NCBI GenBank assembly: GCA_024280095.1
Contig: JAJRQU010000036.1
Coordinates: 1-55,788 of the forward strand
Length of the DNA: 55,788 nt
Direction of reading: 5' to 3'
DNA from: Alphaproteobacteria bacterium
GTDB lineage: Bacteria > Pseudomonadota > Alphaproteobacteria > Sphingomonadales > Emcibacteraceae
The position numbers were made by a program, and so were the translations under genes. Below the pieces are notes generated by a model. It searched no databases, had not been told where the DNA came from, and was given only the letters and a program-made list of their open reading frames with translations. This document shows, piece by piece, positions 42,743 to 51,155 of this stretch; the first letter of the stretch is position 1, and every line of letters begins with the position of its first letter.

Positions 42743-43834
42743 ATGCCCCCCATAAAACCGCGTAATGGCATATTGAATATCATCCCCTATAAGGCCGGGG
42801 ATGCCAAGATCGAAGGTTTCGACAGGGTGATTAAGCTGGCGTCCAATGAAAGCCCCATGGGGCCAAGCCCCAAGGCCGTAACAGCCGCGAAAGAAGCTAT
42901 TGATTCGGGACTACAACTTTATCCAGACCCTTCTTGTTCTGCGCTTCGCGCCGCCATTGGACAGGTTCATGGACTGAATTCGGAACAGATCATTTGTTCA
43001 AATGGCTCTGAGGAATTGCTTCATCTTTTGGCAAAAGCCTATGCTACGGACGGTGATGAAATTATCTATTGCCAATATGGCTTCATCGCCTACCCCATCA
43101 CCATCCATGCGGTCGGCGCAACCCCCGTCATGGTTCAGGAAAAAGATTACACCGCCAATGTGGAGGCTATTTTAGCCGCCGTCACAGCGAAGACAAAAAT
43201 TGTTAATCTGGCCAACCCCAATAACCCGACCGGCACTTATCTTGCCAAATCCGAAGTTCTGCGGCTTCGCAATGGTTTGCGCGATGATATTATACTGGTG
43301 CTTGATGCGGCCTATGCGGAATATGTTGATCAACCCGATTATGACGCCGGTTTGGATCTGGTGGATAATGGCCTTGAAAATACCATCGTTACCCGTACTT
43401 TCTCCAAAATTTATGGTCTGGCAGGGGCGCGTGTTGGCTGGGCTTATGGCCCGGCGTCCATTCTGGATATTTTGAACCGGATCAGAGGCACCTTTAATGT
43501 GACCTCTGCCGCGCAAGCCGCCGCCACAGCGGCTGTTCTGGATCGTGATCACATGGTCAGGGCAAAAGCCCATAATCTGGCATGGCTGCCAAAGATGTCC
43601 CGCGCCTTGGAAAATCTCGGACTGAGTGTTACGCCAAGTCAGGGAAATTTTATTTTGGTTCATTTCCCGGGCGGGGCAGAGCAATCTGTTGCTGCCGATA
43701 TATTTTTGCGTTCCAAAGGCATCATTGTCCGGCCTGTGGGCAATTATGATCTGGCAGGGGCATTGCGCATTACCATTGGCACCGCAGAAGAAAACGAAGC
43801 CTTGCTCACCGCGATGGCAGACTTCTTCGTTTAA
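42743..43834 (+). CDS. HisC-like class I/II aminotransferase, probably aromatic
   Basis: A PLP aminotransferase of 363 residues with the histidinol-phosphate aminotransferase fold: KLASNESPMGPSPKA, NPNNPTG, D188 in VLDAAYAEY, PLP lysine K222 in TRTFSKIYGLAGARVGW, and GTFNVTSAAQAAA. The AGGACGAG site precedes the ATG. HisC-type enzymes often also transaminate aromatic amino acids. Placed directly behind the indolepyruvate oxidoreductase and near HPPD, with no his genes around, an aromatic substrate is more likely than histidinol phosphate. Confidence 0.85.
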   Translation: MPPIKPRNGILNIIPYKAGDAKIEGFDRVIKLASNESPMGPSPKAVTAAKEAIDSGLQLYPDPSCSALRAAIGQVHGLNSEQIICSNGSEELLHLLAKAYATDGDEIIYCQYGFIAYPITIHAVGATPVMVQEKDYTANVEAILAAVTAKTKIVNLANPNNPTGTYLAKSEVLRLRNGLRDDIILVLDAAYAEYVDQPDYDAGLDLVDNGLENTIVTRTFSKIYGLAGARVGWAYGPASILDILNRIRGTFNVTSAAQAAATAAVLDRDHMVRAKAHNLAWLPKMSRALENLGLSVTPSQGNFILVHFPGGAEQSVAADIFLRSKGIIVRPVGNYDLAGALRITIGTAEENEALLTAMADFFV

Positions 43835-44500
43835 GCGCGATATCTGTCCAGCCAAAATGCGCCCGCCGTGAGAATAGAAAAAACCGCAATTGAGGTCACA
43901 GACATCATGATCGCCGTGGCATTGGGATCAAACGGCGCGGTCACCACCATCATATAAAGACAGATCATTAATGACGACGAATATGATCATGGCGTATTTT
44001 CCCAGAGCCCCTACCCCCTTCGTCGACCGCAAATAAAGCAACAGGCCGCCGATCAGCAAGGCGACCTCCAACAGAATGGTTCCCATGAAATTATGCCATA
44101 GGCCAAGGCCAACCTTGGGACTATTATCCCCAAGCAAAGGCAAATCCGGCGTATGAACGATTAAATCCACAAACCAGTGGGATAAAACCGCAAGCCCCAT
44201 AACAAGTGCCACCCGGCCATTACCCATAGCCTTGAAAGACGGCATATAACGCCATAAACCATAAATCAGAACGGCCCAGATCACGCTGGCCAGCAACCCG
44301 TGGGTGTAGGGATAAAAATAAAGATCAAAGTGATTTATAGCTGTGTAATTCTCCACCAATCTGAATTTCTCTACGCCCAGAGGCACCAGAATGAAGAACA
44401 GGTAATCGACGAATTGTACCGCAATGAACAGCATGCCGAGAGAGGCTTTCTTCTCGACAGACTTCAAGGAAAACGCTGCCGCATAATGACCAATAAACAT
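43831..44500 (-). pseudogene. Membrane-bound metal-dependent-hydrolase-like gene with a frameshift
   Basis: From ATG 44500 the frame encodes MFIGHYAAAFSLK, several membrane helices and conserved His/Asp segments (THGLLASV, LSHWFVDLIVHTPDLPLLG). These are reminiscent of YdjM/LexA-regulated membrane hydrolase-like proteins. It runs out of frame near 43970-43985 and stops at 43928. The neighbouring frame continues smoothly, LMICLYMMVVTAPFDPNATA, then a further membrane helix (VTSIAVFSILTAGAFWL), and ends at 43831 overlapping the hisC-like stop. The joined product would be about 220 residues. Either a genuine frameshift mutation or a sequencing error explains this. If the short frame is used as is, the protein is 190 residues with an abnormal tail. 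Confidence 0.65.
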
Positions 44501-44532
44501 ATATATCCCTACGCTGTTTTAACAGAAATCTA

Positions 44533-45003
44533 TCACATATTCAGAGAATGTGCAGTGGTATATTTTACCCGCCGCAGAGTGAAACTGGAATTGCTGGAGG
44601 CCACCAGCGCGTGACTGAGCAAATGGCGGGACAGGAAAACCTCGTAATCTTCAATCGTTGGCACCATAACCACCAGCATATAATCATAATTACCCACCAC
44701 CGCGTAACATTCCATAACTTCTGGTCGCGAGGCAATAAAATCCTCAAACTCCACCCGCGTATCCTCCCCGTGCCGCACCAGTCGCAGGCTGATCAGGGCG
44801 CAAACCTGCATGCCAATTTTTTTAGGGTCGAGCAAAGCGACCTGCCCCTTGATGACCCCAACCTCTTCAAGATTTTTGATGCGCCGCCAAACGGATGTTG
44901 TGGATACACCGGTTTGCGCCGCAATATCCTGATGGGGTAGCGCGGCATCCTTTTGAATAAGATTTAGAATTTTCTTATCCGCGACATCAAGAGAAGTAAT
45001 CAT
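44533..45003 (-). CDS. Lrp/AsnC-family transcriptional regulator, copy 2
   Basis: A 156-residue Lrp-type regulator: HTH LDVADKKILNLIQKDAALPH, then IAAQTGVSTTSVWRRIKNLE, and a RAM domain (about 70-145; VMECYAVVGNYDYMLVVMVP). It is divergent from hppD across a 144-bp spacer, a standard arrangement for regulators of tyrosine/phenylalanine catabolism. It is a distinct paralogue of the Lrp protein at 38.5 kb. Confidence 0.93.
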   Translation of the reverse strand: MITSLDVADKKILNLIQKDAALPHQDIAAQTGVSTTSVWRRIKNLEEVGVIKGQVALLDPKKIGMQVCALISLRLVRHGEDTRVEFEDFIASRPEVMECYAVVGNYDYMLVVMVPTIEDYEVFLSRHLLSHALVASSNSSFTLRRVKYTTAHSLNM

Positions 45004-45147
45004 TTCATTTTTTCCTTATTTATGGTTTTAAAATCCATTATTAGCCCAAATAAGCTAAAAATAAAAACAATATTCCCGGAATTTAGGTGTAAAATGCGCT
45101 CTTTCATATCTTAAACGACTTATGCCGGAGCAACGAGGAGAAACGAA

Positions 45148-46221
45148 ATGGTTAAATATACGCCTGAGGAGAACCCTCCCCTAGATAACCCAATGGGTCT
45201 GGATGGTTTCGAATTTATCGAATATGCCTCGCCCAATCCAGAAGAATTGCGCAGCCTGTTCCGCAAGCTTGGTTTCAAGGCTGTGGCCCGTCATCGGTCC
45301 AAGGATGTCACCCTGTACCGGCAGGGAGATGTGAATTTCCTGATCAATGCAGAACCGGGCAGCTTTGCCCAGCGCTATGCCTTTGCCCATGGCCCCAGTA
45401 TTTGTTCCATGGCCTTTCGCGTGAAGGATGCAAAAGTGGCTTACAAACATGCCATCGCCAATGGCGGTCAGGCCGTACCAAGTGATGCCGGCCCCATGGA
45501 GCTTAACATTCCGGCCATCGAAGGCATTGGCGGCAGCCGTTTATATTTGGTTGACCGTTACGGCAGCCAGACGATTTATGACGTTGACTTTGTGCCCTTT
45601 ACCGACCCCGCAGACGCAGAGGTTCAGGATTGTGGTTTGCTGATGATTGATCACCTAACCCATAATGTTTATCAGGGCCGCATGTCTTACTGGGCGGAAT
45701 TTTACGAAAATATCTTCAACTTCCGTGAACTGAAATATTTCGATATTGACGGCGTTAAAACGGGCCTGACCAGCAAAGCCATGACCAGCCCTTGCGGCAA
45801 AATTCATATTCCGCTTAATGAATCCAAAGACGGCAAGTCACAAATCGTGGAATATCTGGTGGAATATCGCGGCGAAGGCATTCAGCATGTGGCCTTTGGC
45901 ACCAAGAACATCTATAAAACCGTCGATCAGCTTCGGGCCAATGACGTTGTGCTTCAAGACACCATTGACACTTATTTTGACTTGATTGACAGCCGTATTG
46001 ATCATCATGATGAAAATGTCGAGGAACTGCGCAAGCGGCGCATCCTGATTGATGGCTCTAAAAAAGAGGGGATCTTGTTACAGATCTTCACCAATACCGT
46101 TATTGGGCCGATCTTCTATGAAATTATCCAGCGCAAAGGCAATAATGGTTTTGGCGAGGGTAACTTCAAAGCCCTATTTGAATCCATAGAGCTGGATCAA
46201 ATGCGCAGGGGTGTGATCTAG
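45148..46221 (+). CDS. hppD: 4-Hydroxyphenylpyruvate dioxygenase
   Basis: HPPD converts 4-hydroxyphenylpyruvate to homogentisate in tyrosine breakdown. The 357 residues align by eye with the Pseudomonas enzyme. Fe(II) ligands are H169 (MIDHLTHNVYQGRM), H247 (GEGIQHVAFG) and E325 (GPIFYEIIQRKG), and the C-terminal gate helix GFGEGNFKALFESIELDQ is present. GAGGAG precedes the ATG. Homogentisate dioxygenase and later steps are not in the window. Confidence 0.97.
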   Translation: MVKYTPEENPPLDNPMGLDGFEFIEYASPNPEELRSLFRKLGFKAVARHRSKDVTLYRQGDVNFLINAEPGSFAQRYAFAHGPSICSMAFRVKDAKVAYKHAIANGGQAVPSDAGPMELNIPAIEGIGGSRLYLVDRYGSQTIYDVDFVPFTDPADAEVQDCGLLMIDHLTHNVYQGRMSYWAEFYENIFNFRELKYFDIDGVKTGLTSKAMTSPCGKIHIPLNESKDGKSQIVEYLVEYRGEGIQHVAFGTKNIYKTVDQLRANDVVLQDTIDTYFDLIDSRIDHHDENVEELRKRRILIDGSKKEGILLQIFTNTVIGPIFYEIIQRKGNNGFGEGNFKALFESIELDQMRRGVI

Positions 46222-46252
46222 AAACAGGACCTATTGACATAAAAATAAGGAT

Positions 46253-46516
46253 TTAAACGTCAACCTTCTGCGTAAGGGCCGCATATTGGGAAAGTTCCAT
46301 TTTATTTTGAGATACTGACCCCATAGTCAATCCCATGACAATGATGACAGTAACAAGGGCCATATTCATCAGAACTTCTTTGCTTTCAACTTTTACAAAA
46401 GCTTTGCGTCCGAAAACTTTGCGGGCAGCGGGCTTGTTGCTGTTGTTTTTCTGACTGTTGATGACAAGACCCAAAAAGCTGTTGGTGCTGATATCGTTTG
46501 TTAAAATGCTGTTCAT
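46253..46516 (-). CDS. Small single-helix protein of unknown function
   Basis: An 87-residue protein, polar and basic in the first half (NSQKNNSNKPAARKVFGRKA), with one membrane helix at about 50-68 (MNMALVTVIIVMGLTMGSV) and a short polar tail ending KVDV. I recognise no family. A good AGGAGA site 7 bases before the ATG and its own upstream palindrome (46600-46621) support expression. It is transcribed against hppD (31-bp gap) and divergent from the ThDP enzyme gene. Confidence 0.6.
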   Translation of the reverse strand: MNSILTNDISTNSFLGLVINSQKNNSNKPAARKVFGRKAFVKVESKEVLMNMALVTVIIVMGLTMGSVSQNKMELSQYAALTQKVDV

Positions 46517-46599
46517 AACTATTCTCCTAAAATCGGGTTTAAATTCTTTCGCTGTGTTTCTGCGTTATCTTTGCGCTGTCATTCTGTTCTAGCGACTTG

Positions 46600-46621
46600 G
46601 TGTACTAGGTTAATAGTACAC
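46600..46621. promoter_or_regulatory. Palindrome GTGTACTA-N6-TAGTACAC
   Basis: Perfect 8-bp arms at 46600-46607 and 46614-46621 around GGTTAA, 83 bp upstream of the small-protein gene. The TGTACTA...TAGTACA form is reminiscent of GntR-type operators; no such regulator is in the window. This and the next two sites are the recognisable contents of the 434-bp gene-free stretch 46517-46950. Confidence 0.45.
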
Positions 46622-46719
46622 TAGCCCGATGTTCGTCAACAATAAAAAATTAAAATTTAAAATCAAATAAAAACAATGGGTTATGGACATACCACTCAAT
46701 AGGAAAAACCATGAGATAT

Positions 46720-46736
46720 GTTTTACACCGTAAAAC
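46720..46736. promoter_or_regulatory. Palindrome GTTTTAC-ACC-GTAAAAC
   Basis: Perfect 7-bp arms with a 3-base centre, midway between the two divergent genes. It could be an operator for either. Confidence 0.35.
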
Positions 46737-46826
46737 TGCTGTTTTAGGGCGAATCTGAATTGATGAATCGTCACATTACGCGCGACCTGATACCATAATA
46801 TCAAGGCGGGAATATCAAAGCGGGCA

Positions 46827-46855
46827 ATAAATACTTTCAATTTGAAAGTATTTAT
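46827..46855. promoter_or_regulatory. 29-bp near-perfect palindrome upstream of the ThDP enzyme gene
   Basis: ATAAATACTTTCAA (46827-46840) and TTGAAAGTATTTAT (46842-46855) are exact reverse complements around one T. It ends 95 bp before the start at 46951. The core TACTTTCAA-T-TTGAAAGTA has the size and symmetry of a MarR- or HxlR-type operator. A TATACT sequence at its right edge may be part of a promoter. Confidence 0.55.
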
Positions 46856-46950
46856 ACTAGATTACCCTAAGTGCCGCATACGCCTGTTGACTATATGCTC
46901 AATATATTTAAGTAGCGCATTTCTTTCCGAACAGATCAAGAGGAGAAACC

Positions 46951-48588
46951 ATGAGACAAATGAATGCCAGTATCGCCATAGTAGAAGGCCTGATAAATAA
47001 TGATGTCGATACGGTCTTCGGCCTTCCCGGCGCGCAGATGTATGATCTTTTTGATGCGCTCTATGAAAAAAGCGATGATATTCGCGTCATTGGCGCGCGC
47101 CATGAACAGGGATTGGCCTATATGGCTTATGGCTATGCAAAATCCACGGGCAGGCTTGGGGTATTTTCACCGGTGCCGGGGCCGGGCGTACTGAATACAA
47201 CAGCGGCTTTATGTACAGCATATGGCACCTGCACACCCGTTTTATGCCTGACAGGAGAGGTTCCCACCAGTTTCAAGGGATCCGGGCGCGGCCACCTCCA
47301 TGAATTGCCGGATCAGCTTGCAATTCTTAAAGGCTTAACAAAATGGGCCGCCCATGTGGATGACCCGGCTCATACGCCAGCTTTATTGAACGAAGCGATC
47401 AGTCAGGCCACATCAGGCCGCCAGGGCCCTGTTTCCTTGCAGCTCTGTTGGGATGACTTTGGACGACCAACCGAGATGGCGGCCTTGCCTGCTGCTCCTG
47501 TTATCCTGCCGCCTGTCGTGAATGCAGATGAGATAGACCGGGCCGTAAAGCTTTTAAAAGACGCCAAGGCCCCAATGATTTTTGTGGGCGGCGGCGCACA
47601 ACATGCCAGCGATGAAGTCCAGGCATTGGCCGATCGCCTTGAGGCCCCTGTTGTTGCCTTTCGCAGCGGGCGCGGCATTGTCGGTGATGATCAGGAGATG
47701 GGCCTCAATATTGCCGCCGCCTATAAATTATGGCCCGAAACAGATGTGGTCATCGGCATCGGAAGCCGCCTTGAAATTCCCTACATGCGCTGGGGAAGTT
47801 TCATGGAATATAAGCGCCGCCTGCCGGGCAAGAAATTAGTGCGGCTGGATATTGATGCTCTCGAAATGGATCGGCTGGATAATGACGTTGCCCTTCTTGC
47901 CGATGCCAAAGACGGCGCATCTGCTTTGGTTCTTGCCCTGACCCGCGCCTCTGTTTCCGGGTCAGGACGGCGCGAGAAAATTGCCGCTGCAAAAGCCGCC
48001 TCCCATCATGAGGTTCAGGAAATACAACCGCAACTGGATTACTTAAAAGTCATTCGGGATATTCTGCCGCGCGACGGATTTCTTGTGGATGAAGTCTGCC
48101 AGGCAGGGTTTGCCGCAGCCTATGGCTTTCCTGTTTATGCGCCGCGAACTTTTGTCAGCTGCGGCTATCAAGGAAATCTTGGCTTTGGTTTCCCAACAGC
48201 ATTAGGGGTAAAGATCGCCAACCCGAATAAGGCTGTTATCTCCATCAATGGCGACGGCGGCTTTATGTTTTGTGCTTCGGAATTGGCCACGGCGGCGCAA
48301 TATAATATCCCCGTGGTGATCATCATTTTTAACAATTCATCTTATGGTAATGTCCGGCGCGATCAGAAAATGCAATATAATGGCCATCTTATCGGATCGG
48401 ACCTTAATAATCCGGATTTTGTCAAGCTGGCGGAAAGTTTTGGTATCGCCGGATATCGCGCAGATAGCCCGCAGCAGATGAAACCTGTTCTGGAAAAGGC
48501 TATCGCCCTTAATGAACCTGTGCTTATCGAAGTCATGCAGGACAGAGGCGCAGGATCATCGCCCTGGAAATTTTTAATCAAGCAATGA
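46951..48588 (+). CDS. ThDP-dependent enzyme of the acetolactate synthase/decarboxylase family
   Basis: A 545-residue three-domain ThDP enzyme. The N-terminal domain has FGLPGAQMYDLFDAL and catalytic E52 in ARHEQGLAYMAYGYA; the central domain starts near 190. The C-terminal ThDP/Mg motif is SINGDGGFMFCASELATAAQ to IIFNNSSYGNVRRDQ (about 428-470). GAGGAG precedes the ATG. Acetolactate synthase is possible, but there is no ilvN and no branched-chain context. A 2-ketoacid decarboxylase or carboligase tied to the neighbouring amino acid catabolism fits better. The substrate cannot be read from the sequence. Confidence 0.85.
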   Translation: MRQMNASIAIVEGLINNDVDTVFGLPGAQMYDLFDALYEKSDDIRVIGARHEQGLAYMAYGYAKSTGRLGVFSPVPGPGVLNTTAALCTAYGTCTPVLCLTGEVPTSFKGSGRGHLHELPDQLAILKGLTKWAAHVDDPAHTPALLNEAISQATSGRQGPVSLQLCWDDFGRPTEMAALPAAPVILPPVVNADEIDRAVKLLKDAKAPMIFVGGGAQHASDEVQALADRLEAPVVAFRSGRGIVGDDQEMGLNIAAAYKLWPETDVVIGIGSRLEIPYMRWGSFMEYKRRLPGKKLVRLDIDALEMDRLDNDVALLADAKDGASALVLALTRASVSGSGRREKIAAAKAASHHEVQEIQPQLDYLKVIRDILPRDGFLVDEVCQAGFAAAYGFPVYAPRTFVSCGYQGNLGFGFPTALGVKIANPNKAVISINGDGGFMFCASELATAAQYNIPVVIIIFNNSSYGNVRRDQKMQYNGHLIGSDLNNPDFVKLAESFGIAGYRADSPQQMKPVLEKAIALNEPVLIEVMQDRGAGSSPWKFLIKQ

Positions 48589-48705
48589 TCCCTGCTTACA
48601 AATAAAATGCCTCATAAATAACTTTTTCTTAAATAAAAATGCTGTAAAGATACTCACGAGCATAGAACAGACGGAAAAATTTATAAAAAATCACATGAGG
48701 GACCC

Positions 48706-49284
48706 ATGATAAGAAGCCTGTATGATTGGACATTGGCCAAAGCAGAACATCCAAAAGCATTATGGATTCTGGCGATTCTATCCTTCACCGAAAGCTCCTT
48801 TTTTCCCATACCGCCGGATATTTTGCTGATTCCCATGGTTCTCGCGGCCCCGACGCGGGCATGGCGCATCGCCTTTGTTTGTTCCATCGCATCGGTTTTG
48901 GGCGGTATATTCGGCTATTTCATTGGCTATGCCCTGTTTGATATTATTGGGCAGCCGATCATTGATTTTTACCATATGCAGGATAAATTTTTATGGTTTC
49001 AGGCAAAATATAATGAATGGGGCGCGTGGATCGTCAGCATAGCGGGATTTTCGCCAGTCCCTTACAAAGTTGTGACCATCGCCAGCGGCATGACGGAGAT
49101 GTCGCTCACCACCTTCATCATCGCCAGCGCCCTGTCCCGTTCCGCGCGTTTTTTCCTTGTGGCGTTTCTGCTCTGGAAGTTTGGTGTCCCGATCCGCAAT
49201 TTCATCGAAAAAAGGCTGGGATTATTGGCGGCAATTTTCTGCATATTATTACTTGGCAGCTTCATTGCGTTAAAGTATATTTAG
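48706..49284 (+). CDS. YqaA/DedA-family membrane protein
   Basis: A 192-residue DedA-superfamily (SNARE-associated/VTT domain) protein. LSFTESSFFPIPPDILLIPM contains the re-entrant Glu/Pro motif, and GFSPVPYKVVTIASGM contains the second signature (family G-x-x-P). About five membrane segments are predicted. DedA proteins take part in lipid scrambling, undecaprenyl phosphate recycling and envelope homeostasis. It lies 24 bp upstream of dsbB, another envelope gene. Confidence 0.88.
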   Translation: MIRSLYDWTLAKAEHPKALWILAILSFTESSFFPIPPDILLIPMVLAAPTRAWRIAFVCSIASVLGGIFGYFIGYALFDIIGQPIIDFYHMQDKFLWFQAKYNEWGAWIVSIAGFSPVPYKVVTIASGMTEMSLTTFIIASALSRSARFFLVAFLLWKFGVPIRNFIEKRLGLLAAIFCILLLGSFIALKYI

Positions 49285-49308
49285 GGTCAGAAAGCAGGAA
49301 TGGAAACA

Positions 49309-49854
49309 ATGCCCAATAATAGAAACCCGTTAGCACAGCTGATATGCTATTTCTGGTACAATCCATTGATGTTGGCTTTTGTCATGTCTGCCTCACTTTT
49401 GGCCGGGGCATATGGCTTTCAATATATTGGGGGGCTGGCCCCTTGTGATCTTTGCTGGACACAGCGTTATGCCCATATGGTCATCCTTGGTTTATCCGGA
49501 GCTGGTTTGCTGCTGAAAAAATATGACCGCCCACTGCAAAATCTTTATGCCTGGGCGGTGATCATCGCGCTTGATGTCAGCATTGCCGTCAGCGGCTATC
49601 ATGCGGGGATCGAACAAAAATGGTGGGCGGGCCCGACGACCTGCACCGCCGGCGGCATTAACGCCAGCGCAGATATGGAATCCCTGTTCGACAGCATGAT
49701 GGAAAGCAACCTCGTGTTATGCGACGAAATTCCCTGGGAAATGTTTGGCATATCCATGGCGGGATATAATTTTCTGATTTCTTTCATCGTGGCCCAGTTT
49801 GTCACTTTCGCCGTGATCTTCAGCCTAAGGAAAAAACATGTCCGCACGAGCTGA
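49309..49854 (+). CDS. dsbB: Disulfide bond formation protein B
   Basis: A quinone-dependent membrane oxidase that reoxidises DsbA. It has four membrane helices, the first periplasmic pair C-D-L-C in GLAPCDLCWTQRYAH, and a second loop with Cys residues in TTCTAGG and VLCDEIPWEMFGISMAGYN. An in-frame ATG at 49300 directly abuts the AGGA site with no spacer, whereas ATG 49309 has the same site 9 bases upstream. I therefore choose 49309 (181 residues). It overlaps coq7 by 17 bp. Its partners are probably the DsbA-like proteins at 20.2-21.6 kb. Confidence 0.9.
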   Translation: MPNNRNPLAQLICYFWYNPLMLAFVMSASLLAGAYGFQYIGGLAPCDLCWTQRYAHMVILGLSGAGLLLKKYDRPLQNLYAWAVIIALDVSIAVSGYHAGIEQKWWAGPTTCTAGGINASADMESLFDSMMESNLVLCDEIPWEMFGISMAGYNFLISFIVAQFVTFAVIFSLRKKHVRTS

Positions 49855-50434
49855 TCAAAAACCGGTAAAGCCAACGGCTTTAAACAAAAAAAGGCCAACG
49901 GCCTTGAACAAGAAACAGATGATAGACCGCTTGCTTCGGGTTGATCATGCCGGGGAATATGGCGCCGTGCGGATTTATCAGGGCCAATTGGCGGTCTTTG
50001 GGGATAAACATCCCCTGAGCGACACCATCAAACATATGAAAAGTCAGGAAGATGTCCATCTGGAACGTTTTAATGAATTAATCCGTCAGCGCGGCGCACG
50101 TCCCACATTATTGACGCCTTTATGGCATGCGGCGGGGTTTGCCCTTGGCGCAGGCACGGCTCTGCTGGGGGAAAAAGCCGCCATGGTTTGTACGGAGGCC
50201 GTTGAAACCGTCATTGACGAACATTATGCGGCCCAGATTGAAGCCTTGAGTGAAGAATGGGGCGAAGACGAACAGGACTTGGCAGAGGAGCTGGAAAAAT
50301 TTCGCCTAGAAGAGATTGAACATCGGGATATTGCTGTTGAAAACGGGGCGCATCAGGCACCGGGCTACAGCCTGTTATCCGGGTTCATCAAGTTTGGCTG
50401 CAAAACTGTCATCAAAATCGCCGAACGTGTCTGA
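49838..50434 (+). CDS. coq7: Coq7: 3-demethoxyubiquinol 3-hydroxylase
   Basis: A di-iron hydroxylase of ubiquinone synthesis, acting at the inner membrane. The four-helix ligand set is visible: E40 (DHAGEYGA), E71-x-x-H74 (SQEDVHLERF), a Glu in EAVETVIDEHY, and E-x-x-H in RLEEIEHRDIA. The hydrophobic ALGAGTALLGEKAAM segment may dip into the membrane. The N-terminal 27 residues precede the domain and consist largely of a duplicated octapeptide, PTALNKKR/PTALNKKQ. The start overlaps dsbB, suggesting coupling. Confidence 0.96.
   Translation: MSARADQKPVKPTALNKKRPTALNKKQMIDRLLRVDHAGEYGAVRIYQGQLAVFGDKHPLSDTIKHMKSQEDVHLERFNELIRQRGARPTLLTPLWHAAGFALGAGTALLGEKAAMVCTEAVETVIDEHYAAQIEALSEEWGEDEQDLAEELEKFRLEEIEHRDIAVENGAHQAPGYSLLSGFIKFGCKTVIKIAERV
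49871..49918 (+). repeat. 24-bp in-frame tandem duplication in the coq7 N-terminus
   Basis: Two 24-bp units (49871-49894, 49895-49918) both encode PTALNKK plus one basic or polar residue. They differ at synonymous sites (GCT/GCC, TTA/TTG, AAA/AAG), so the duplication is old and the peptide seems conserved. Confidence 0.7.
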
Positions 50435-51025
50435 TCACATATCAAGTTCACTATCCCAATAGAGAAAATCGCGCCAGCTCTCATGCAGATAATTTGGTGG
50501 ATAGGATCGCCCAATATTCTGCAAATCATATATAGTAGGCCGATAAGGTTTCATGCGCATGGTCATATGGGCCTCTTGCGGCGTGCGCCCGCCTTTTTTA
50601 AGGTTACAGGCCGGACAGGCCGCCGTGATATTCTGCCAGCTGGTTCTGCCGCCAAGCCGCCTTGGAATGACATGATCAAAGGTCAACTCCCGGCCATTCC
50701 CCGCCATGAAACCACAATATTGACAGGTAAAGCGATCACGCAAAAACAAGTTAAACCGGGTAAAGCTGGGATGAGACCCGGGGGAGACATATTCTTTCAA
50801 TGATATGACGCTTGGCAGCCTGATTTGTGATGTCGTGGAATGAACCACTCTGTCATATTCCTCAACCACGATCACCCGATCAAGATAGACCGCCTTGATC
50901 ACATCCTGCCATGACCAGAGCGACAAGGGGTAATAACTAAGCGGTTTAAAGTCCGCATTCAACACCAAAGCCGGACAGGCATCCAGTGATCTGTTTTTAA
51001 CATCTTGGCCATGAGACAAGGGCAA
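50435..51025 (-). CDS. HNH endonuclease family protein
   Basis: A 196-residue protein. The N-terminal part (ALVLNADFKPLSYYPLSLWS, YLDRVIVVEEYD) is the region typical of a widely conserved bacterial HNH group. The nuclease core is CQYCGFMAGNGRELTFDHVIPRRLGGRTSWQN (His-Asn-His with the first CxxC) and CPACNLKKGGRTPQEA (second CxxC). These zinc-bound HNH proteins are common single genes with unclear roles. It ends exactly next to the convergent coq7 stop. Confidence 0.9.
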   Translation of the reverse strand: MPLSHGQDVKNRSLDACPALVLNADFKPLSYYPLSLWSWQDVIKAVYLDRVIVVEEYDRVVHSTTSQIRLPSVISLKEYVSPGSHPSFTRFNLFLRDRFTCQYCGFMAGNGRELTFDHVIPRRLGGRTSWQNITAACPACNLKKGGRTPQEAHMTMRMKPYRPTIYDLQNIGRSYPPNYLHESWRDFLYWDSELDM

Positions 51026-51155
51026 TTCATTCTCCTATAACGTCTCTCCTTCGCGCAGTGTAACATCTTTAAAGTGAATTCTGTACCCTTTATATTTTCC
51101 GTAATATGACGTTCTTTTCAACTTCACCTTGACCAACCTCTCCTCAAATTTAACA

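Noticed and set aside
46610-46840. Possible 76-residue protein on the minus strand in the 46.5-46.9 kb spacer
   Set aside because: It would start at a TTG inside the 29-bp palindrome, has no ribosome-binding site and runs through two palindromes; more likely non-coding.
46951-48588. Acetolactate synthase large subunit (IlvB) as a firm call
   Set aside because: The fold agrees, but there is no regulatory subunit or branched-chain pathway gene nearby and a decarboxylase-type role is equally possible.
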